In this document: one piece after another, positions 58,701 to 64,000 of the stretch
How the letters are laid out: each line of letters starts with the position of its first letter
How positions within the stretch are numbered: the stretch's first letter is position 1
Assembly: GCA_963513935.1 (NCBI GenBank)
Contig: OY740772.1
Location: 106,613,797 to 106,677,796, forward strand
Source: Aphrophora alni
Lineage: Eukaryota; Arthropoda; Insecta; Hemiptera; Aphrophoridae
DNA: 64,000 bases
Direction: 5' to 3'
Notes under the pieces: generated by a model
Told to the model about the DNA's origin: nothing
The model's input: only the letters and a program-made list of their open reading frames with translations
The model's database searches: none
Position numbers and translations under genes: made by a program

Positions 58701-60457
58701 GCCTTCACCCTGGTGATGGATTTAAAAGCCTTGGTGTTCTTCAATTTTTTAAAAAGGGCTTTAGAAATGACGCATCTTACTGAACCGGAGTCCAGCAGAG
58801 CCTTAACTTTAATTTGCCCAAAAGCTACTTCCACCAAAGGCAAAAACTGATCGTTCAGACCCCTAGATTTAAGAGAAATGTTATTTTTTTTTTGAAGTTT
58901 GCAGTTGGAAAGCTTAGAGCTGGAATAGGTTTGCCTGGACCTATTCCGTAGAGAGAAGAATTTACAGCCCCAGATATAGTGACCGGGTATGCCACAATGA
59001 TAACAGATGGGAGTAACGTAATTTTGAATTTTATTGCCGAAATTGTTTCTTCTTGAATAGGAAATTGAGTTTAAATTTTGAAAGGGAGGTTTATTAAAAA
59101 AATGTGGTTTCGTGTTATGTTTAAATCCGATGTGGTTGGTTTTAGAAAGGGAGGCTGGCCTGGAGCTACCAACTAGACTCCAAACCTGCCTCCGTTTTTT
59201 TGGAGGATATTGCCTTGTTGGAGGCCGGTTTCGACACTCTGGGCTTCTATGTCCCGGCTGCCCGCAACTGTAACAGACTACAGGTCTTGTAGGTCTAAAA
59301 TCAGGACTTTTAAACTCAGGTCTCTTTAATGGAGCCCTTTGCCTGTCAGTGTACATGATGTTATTTACGTGAGCGCAGAGTCGATCTAGATCTGCGAAAT
59401 TTTTAGGCTTAGTCGCAAAAACTAAACAGTTGCGGACTTCCGGAGACAGTCCCTCCAGAATGACGTCCGTGACCTCCAATTCGGACTTATCTAAATTAAG
59501 TGTTTCTGCAGCCTCTTTAATTTCATTTACAAAGATGTGCACCGCCTCGTTAGTCTTCTGGGGCCTATAAAATAACTCCTGCACTAAAGAAGCTAACCGT
59601 TTTGATGGTATAAAGAGACTTAAGGCCTCTTTATGAAAGGTATTAAATGCCTGATGTCTAATCAGACATGAATTTAAAGGGCCCTGAGCATAGGGCATCA
59701 GAACATTATTAATGTTTAAGGCTACGTCCGGGTAAGTTTTAACTATTTTTAAAGAAATTTTAAAAAAATTTAATAATTTGTCAAGGTCGAACCCATCTGT
59801 CTGAGGAATTGTCTTAATTATTTGTTCGGCAGGATGACTTAATTTTCCGTATAAGGAAATGTATTGACAGCCTTTCGAGCTGCTAGGTGTAGTTTGCTGA
59901 GCCTCAGCCTGCGGCGTGTCCGCAAGGAGATTTGGCCCATTAGACCGAGATGGCTCTGCAGAGCTAGCTTTAGTGGTTCCCCCAGAGGGCGTTAGCGGGA
60001 TGCTTACGTTTAGTTTTAGAGGAGCAACGGTTTGCTCAAAGGCTTTAAATTTTTCTTTGAGCGTAGCGAAATTGTTATGTAGCTCGGCCAGATCCCGTGG
60101 CACGTTGTTGTCTGCTACTTTTAGTTGTTCAGTGTGCACCCGATTTAGGAACTCTAGTCGTCTTCCGAAGACGTTTATGCGCGCACGAACACGAATCATT
60201 TTGATTCCTCTTTCGGAATCGAGGTTCTCCAGGTCGTCTTGCAAGACAAACAAGGAGTTCCGGGCTAACGCTATCTGTTGCAAGAGGATGTCTTCAGTGA
60301 AGTTTCCCATTTCGGGCTCGACGCTGTTCTGCAGAAGGGACCTAAGAGAGGTTCGCATTTTAGCTACAATGTCTTTTTCACCACCTCTAGCTACCACCTC
60401 AAAAGCAAGCTCGGTATTCTTTAACGAATCCACTAATCGCAGCAAATCCACTGCCAT
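55748..60457 (-). CDS. gag-pol: Gag-Pol polyprotein of Ty3/gypsy element A, copy 2 (1569 aa)
   Basis: Same polyprotein as copy 1: helical Gag, two CCHC knuckles, LLDSGS protease, YLDD reverse transcriptase, RNase H, HHCC and DDE integrase, and RWSGPF module. It is nine residues longer because the linker between the zinc knuckles (about 59145-59200) reads KKRRQVWSLVGSSRPASLS where copy 1 has NRRRPVSHF. Two further differences noticed are Met for Val in the protease region (SWNMDF) and Asn for Asp before the second RNase H segment (QEINGS). The rest of the two translations looks the same. All catalytic residues listed for copy 1 are kept, offset by +9 after the linker. The start ATG is the counterpart of 12856. 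Confidence 0.96.
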   Translation of the reverse strand: MAVDLLRLVDSLKNTELAFEVVARGGEKDIVAKMRTSLRSLLQNSVEPEMGNFTEDILLQQIALARNSLFVLQDDLENLDSERGIKMIRVRARINVFGRRLEFLNRVHTEQLKVADNNVPRDLAELHNNFATLKEKFKAFEQTVAPLKLNVSIPLTPSGGTTKASSAEPSRSNGPNLLADTPQAEAQQTTPSSSKGCQYISLYGKLSHPAEQIIKTIPQTDGFDLDKLLNFFKISLKIVKTYPDVALNINNVLMPYAQGPLNSCLIRHQAFNTFHKEALSLFIPSKRLASLVQELFYRPQKTNEAVHIFVNEIKEAAETLNLDKSELEVTDVILEGLSPEVRNCLVFATKPKNFADLDRLCAHVNNIMYTDRQRAPLKRPEFKSPDFRPTRPVVCYSCGQPGHRSPECRNRPPTRQYPPKKRRQVWSLVGSSRPASLSKTNHIGFKHNTKPHFFNKPPFQNLNSISYSRRNNFGNKIQNYVTPICYHCGIPGHYIWGCKFFSLRNRSRQTYSSSKLSNCKLQKKNNISLKSRGLNDQFLPLVEVAFGQIKVKALLDSGSVRCVISKALFKKLKNTKAFKSITRVKADCVTASGKRLPISYSCRLHLKMEHCSWNMDFLVAHKLSCPLILGSDFISKTGLVLDLSAKNFYFKFSRSIVFPLCNFSNSAYKPIVSTTSESTAPDPLGHLQKDDKNAILKIINDFPQVLTKRLGLTHLVEYDIQLKDNTPVKCSPYQLAPPKMEYLREHINELLDSGVVEPSRSAYASPVFLVQHPEKKTRMVIDYRRLNQNIVVEAVPLPNLHQSFNWFVGAKYFTVFDLNSAYHQIPLSQKSKQITSFCTPWMLYQFTRVPFGLCTGAQVLTRLLDQVFHDIKFKFIFNYLDDLVIYSKTWEEHQKHLREVLTRLRRAGLTVNPDKVRFAVNEISFLGHLVSSRGVQIDPSRTKAIRNFPQPKNPKAVSRFIGMVNFFAKFIPNFAEHAAPLNLLRRKGQKFSWQAEQEKAFKHLREAITQPPVLRMADFAKPFILQTDASSVALGAVLLQEINGSRQPIAYASRTLTPAERKASSAYEAECLAVVFGVEKFRQYLEHREFLLETDNQALSWLLARPRQLGKLGRWIAKLTSLKFKVAHIRGTQNIIADSLSRMFEPENFNEENVTFSCTSLLTNFPLAFHDIQTHQKADPILKNIIADLEQNISSEKYCLSKGVLCLKNHLEKPTRIYLPQSLVDLVINYHHDSVVGGHLGVLKTLFKVKENFYWPTLKQDVTSKVRACSVCAVSKPAHNSKLGYLASTVPNRPMEKLHIDYVGQLPRTKQGYNMILVAVDQFSKFTWLMPVRDATSHSTIKALSQNIFQNFGFPKIIISDNAQCFVSHVFRNFCFSRGIKHATLSPYHPQPNNAERLNRNLKAALIAYHSKNQSSWDDSLCWLQLAFNFAHHETLKATPFSILFNFLPNTPLSLSWNIHDLLPKPNTNPSQVWRQAKDNIMKAHQKAEKTYNKFRKPHLYKINDLVWCKTHPLSSAIDKRAAKLMPRWSGPFRIIDFLTPVTVALSFANSPRFIKKAHVEQLKPHHIN

Positions 60458-61191
60458 CTTAACTGTTGCTGATAAATAAAAAAAATTTAATCAAGTGTTT
60501 TTAAATAAAAAAAATTTCTTTTAAGATGATGTAAAAAAGGTGAAAGAGCCAGAGAAAGACTCAAGAATTATATGTAGTGTAGTTGTTGTGTATATATGTG
60601 TGTGTGTAAGTATGAATTGATACAGACAAGCGAAAGAAAACTCGAGAAAATTTTTTGAAGGAGATTTTGAAAATTTTTTTTGTTTTTTTTTTGTTTTTAA
60701 CTATTTTTGGATTTTATTATTTATTTAAATTTTTTTTTGGATTCCCGAATGAGCCCGCTGTCTGGATCAAATTCAGTGAATGACTAGGGTGCAGTGTATG
60801 TAAATATATATATATAAAAAAAATATTTAAGCAGACAAAATAATAAAAAAAAAATTTTATCGAAATTGATTTAGAAGTTTTTGTGTAAGTGTTTATAAAA
60901 ATAACTAAATAATAAAAAAAAAGAGACTATAGATTTATAGAGATTTAAATATTTAAACTAAATAAAAAAAATTTCATCAGCAACAGTTGTGCAGTATTTG
61001 AAAAAGCTGCAAAACATAAAAAAAGAGCCTTGTTTACAAAGATAATTTTGAATTTAAATTTAGATAGTTCCAATGCAAAATTTTGAAAATTAACTACGGT
61101 TCCAGAATTTAAAAAAATTAACCAAGCTCTGTAATTTAGAAAAAAAAACAAGCTAGAATTTAAAAAATTAACCACGCTAGAATAGAAAATC
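60458..61191 (-). other. Element A copy 2 leader with expanded 22-26 bp repeat
   Basis: AT-rich untranslated leader. Next to the primer-binding site, four imperfect units on the plus strand (61104-61128, 61129-61154, 61155-61178, 61179-61200) each end in AAGCT or ACGCT and start near AGAATTTA. Copy 1 has a single 22-bp unit. The unit ends inside the primer-binding site. Confidence 0.75.
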
Positions 61192-61209
61192 AACCACGCT
61201 CTGCTACCA
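61192..61209 (-). promoter_or_regulatory. Primer-binding site of element A copy 2
   Basis: Minus-strand TGGTAGCAGAGCGTGGTT, identical to copy 1, six bases inside the 5' LTR end (61216). Its last nine bases AGCGTGGTT are the conserved part of the tandem leader repeat. Confidence 0.7.
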
Positions 61210-61215
61210 AAAACA

Positions 61216-63303
61216 TGTTACCAGGGGACTTAAATTTAATAAAGGCGGAACCAAAATGGTAACAATGTTTGAAAAGAAAAATAAAAAAAGACAAAGACAA
61301 ATTTAGTAATTAACAAGGCTCAAGTTTATTGAAAGCAGAAGGAAATTTCGGCGCTTCAGACTTTGTCATTTACAACAAAAGACATCCTGACACAAATCAT
61401 CAATAAAAAAAAACTTATGATTAACAATATCATAAATTGTAAAAGTTATAAGCCCTTAATTGTAACATATAATAATTTAGAAAAAAAAAAATTTAATCAA
61501 CAGATTCTAAAAATTTATCCCCCCTTTTAATATGTATATTTATAGTTACAAAAATTTAACAAAAAAAACAATGAGCACAGCTTAATAATTCACAGAATTA
61601 TAATTAATCAAAAAAAAAGATTATACGCCCTTAATGTAAAAGTATAATAATAAAAAAAAAAATTTAATCAAAAGATTCAAAAAAAAGAAAAAAACTTATC
61701 CCCCCCTTTTTAGTTTATAAGATGATAGTTTCTTTTTAAACAATTACAGAATTTAACAAAATATAAAAGAGTTTGATATTTTAAGTTCAAAAATCATATC
61801 TATAGTTAACATGTTTATCACTAAACTAAAGATACATAATATAACTGGTTTGAAAAATTTCTTAAAAACTATATTGGCCAAATAAATTTATATATTTTAA
61901 ACAAACAAAAAAAAAAGGAATTTAGAATTTTGAAATTTTGTTAATTGACGTCAATTATTTTAATTTGGAAATTAACCTCTTGGAGGTTGTTAGGACCGAA
62001 AATTGCATGCAGGCTCCACCCAATAATTGTTTTTTATATATATTTTATAATTAACTACACAGGTCTACATTTAGAAAATAGTCTTAAGGAACACATATTT
62101 GCGAAAGTAAATTTAGGCACATATACAAAATGAGTTAGTTAAAGTTCTGTAAAGTCAGCTGTAGAAAAAGACATCACTTTTATGCACTCGAAAATGTGAA
62201 GTTACGTTATACAAAAAAAACGTGTTTTGCCAACAGGACGAAACTTGTTAGGATGTTTCGTTGGTTTGCGCAATGTGAGACAAGAATTTCTTTATTTCTC
62301 CAATTTCTCCTATTTGTCCTATTTGTCCTATTTGTCCTACCAGCATATTAGCTGTGAGCAAAAAACATGTTCTTTTAGTGTCTGTACAAAATCAGACATG
62401 TTTTAGCATTAATGTTCATCATTAAAGAAATATCTGATTATTTGCCAAAATTAAAGAAAATTGATTGTATAACAGAAATTCGTTAAGATGGTACTTAAAA
62501 GCTTCTTAGATTATTATAAATCTATTTATATATATTTTAATTTTGTTTAAAAGAAAGCTTGTATAAGACTTGTAAGATTTTGCAAAAGCTTGTAAAACGA
62601 AATTTTCTGATTTAGAAGAAATTTCCTCAATTGTTTTATATTTGACATGTTCATATTCTGATCATTTAATGTTCAACACTAGTTTGCACTTATTTCACAA
62701 AAATGTTCAAAACGTAAAATGTGCCTTTGCAAGATTTTGTAAATGATGTTTTAAGAAAAGAAAATTTTTATAATCATTTAGTTTCAAAAGGAAATAGAAT
62801 ATTGAATAAAACATGAAATACATATTTTAAAGAATACATGATAATTAACAAATTATTTTAAAAATTAACAAAATTTATAATATGACAAAATCTGTAAGGT
62901 TGAAGTACCTGGTAAATCCTGTCGCAGATCACGTGAGGTAGTACCGAGAAAATGATGGTTAATTTTAACATTTTTGAACCAGATTATTAGACTAAGGCGC
63001 ACAATTAGTAATTTAACATGATGTTTTAGAAAGACGGTAATTTTGAGAGAAGAAAGAAAAACTTTTAGCTAACGGAGTTATGAAGAGTGTAGACCATGTT
63101 GTTATCGCATGTAGACTGTGGACCGGTAATCGAGAAGCTAGCTTGACCGGCGAAAATGTACTTTGGTTTCAAGTATCAGGTGATGCTTGGTTTAGGAGCG
63201 GGCCGCTAGATGCCAGCATCTGTCAAGCGACGGAAAGTGGAATGTATATTTACGAAATGAGTTAAGTTATTGCGGAAGTGCTTTTTTGGATTTAAATGCT
63301 ACA
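61216..63303 (-). repeat. Element A copy 2, 5' LTR (2088 bp)
   Basis: Same length and ends as 52883-54970, including three TCCTATTTG units (about 62311-62336) and the antisense 61-codon ORF at 63080-63265. It is followed by TSD CATC. Confidence 0.95.
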
Positions 63304-64000
63304 CATCAAAATGGCGGCGAAACCGGTAAAATGGTAGAGTCGTCAGCAGCGAATAATGGAGGCTCAAATTCGCACGAGCGAGCAAAAGGGGCTTGTGTGT
63401 TGGCCGTTAAAATGCCTACGGACCTAAAACAAAAAGCAAAGGACGTGTCTAGACCGAGTAGTGACAAATCAGAAAGTGGTCAAAAGCGAAGAAGCAAGTT
63501 AAGTGCAAGGAATGAATCGGCGAAGAGGAAAAATGCAAATTTTAACAATGATGAAGTGCTGTTAAAAGCGTGGGATAAAGGTAACCAATTAATTAATAAA
63601 GATGAAGGGCTGAAAGGAGCGGAGAATAAAGGAAATAAAAATGTGCCAAAGGCAATAATCGACGAAAATAATAAAATAATACAATACGACGAAAATTTGC
63701 AAAATAACTCTGAAAACGATTCGGAACTTACACAAGACAGATTCGACGCCAGAGACGGGAGTGATTGGAGAGCTATAATACAAATGGCGGATCCGGAGAG
63801 ACAAAATGGACGAAATTTAAGGTATCGAAAGAAGAAAGTTAAATTCAAAAATTCTACGAAGTATAAAATAAAAGGAGGACGGCCCAAGGTGAAATATAAA
63901 AGGAAAGAAGAGTTTCATGTAAAAGAATTAATGTTTGAAGAAAACGGCAAAATTTTAGGCTTAGGAAATAGTGTTTTAACAATCGATCAAGAAGAAAAAA
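63304..64000 (+). CDS. pol: Pol of element C, continuation after the element A insertion
   Basis: Reading resumes in the same frame as 52882 (CAT CAA AAT...). The third linker repeat continues (QNGGETGKMVESSAANNGG...), diverged from the first two in its second half. A Lys/Asn/Glu-rich stretch follows, ending in RRKKK-type basic clusters and EEFHVKELMFEENGK at the window edge. The frame is open to 64000 with no stop. RT motifs have not begun, so this is still the protease-RT linker. Confidence 0.75.

Larger units (their letters stand above)
52883..63303 (-). mobile_element. Element A copy 2: full-length Ty3/gypsy retrotransposon
   Basis: A 10,421-bp second copy of element A in the opposite orientation, inserted in element C pol. 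LTRs of 2088 bp lie at 52883-54970 (3') and 61216-63303 (5'). TSD CATC is at 52879-52882 and 63304-63307. Gag-pol is intact. It is about 134 bp longer than copy 1 because of a 9-bp repeat in each LTR (+18 each), the leader repeat (about +77) and a Gag linker change (+27), less a few bases in the 3' region. The two LTRs look identical by eye, indicating a young insertion. Confidence 0.95.
49662..64000 (+). mobile_element. Element C: Ty3/gypsy-like retrotransposon, split by element A copy 2
   Basis: The leader, gag (50132-51661), a -1 frameshift site (51652-51658) and pol (to 52882, resuming at 63304 past the window end) form one plus-strand element. Element A copy 2 (52883-63303) sits in its pol with TSD CATC. 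The left limit is approximate because the 5' LTR was not delimited, and RT, RNase H and integrase lie outside the window. Frames on both sides of the insertion are still open, so the interruption is recent relative to decay. Confidence 0.75.

Overview
This window comes from an AT-rich animal genome, most likely an insect or another arthropod. The evidence is the Ty3/gypsy and RNase H-bearing non-LTR elements, a hAT-type MITE, spliceosomal-looking exons, a large satellite and long AT microsatellites. The species cannot be named. There is no bacterial-style gene organisation. Nearly all recognisable coding sequence belongs to transposable elements; only one short two-exon fragment looks like a host gene.

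Layout. Positions 1-1.15 kb hold two tandem decayed Ulp1/C48-type cysteine-peptidase copies on the minus strand. A 274-bp hAT-like MITE (1770-2043) and a 5'-truncated non-LTR retrotransposon (2360-2969) follow, each with a perfect target-site duplication (TSD). Positions 4983-30258 are a satellite of about 120 monomers (114, 118 or 124 bp). It carries three copies of a 250-bp solo LTR with identical TSDs and is split by a full-length Ty3/gypsy element (element A, copy 1, 10104-20390, plus strand). Positions 30.3-42.6 kb are mostly non-coding, with a tRNA-like SINE candidate, piggyBac-like and reverse-transcriptase remnants, a long TA microsatellite, a GC-rich island, and two spliced minus-strand exons at 41009-41417. 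Positions 42.6-47.2 kb are a decayed Mag-like Ty3/gypsy element (element B, minus strand). From about 49.7 kb to the window end is a third Ty3/gypsy-like element (element C, plus strand). Its gag and pol are joined by a canonical -1 frameshift heptamer. Its pol is split at 52882/63304 by a second full-length copy of element A (copy 2, 52883-63303, minus strand).

History read from the sequence. Within the satellite a roughly 4.9-kb stretch was duplicated at a period of 5,796 bp. Copy 1 of element A then landed in one repeat, and the other repeat preserves the exact empty site at 26187. The solo LTR was amplified by array duplication rather than by transposition. Element A looks young: LTR pairs are nearly identical, both gag-pol frames are open, and TSDs are intact. 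Its two copies differ by compact repeat changes: a 22-26 bp unit beside the primer-binding site (1 versus about 4), a 9-bp unit in the LTR (1 versus 3), and a 27-nt change in the Gag zinc-knuckle linker. Element B is old, with two frameshifts, an in-frame stop and loss of the protease catalytic Asp. Antisense open segments in the 3' part of element A, and a 97-residue tandem repeat in element C pol, are the least explained structures here.
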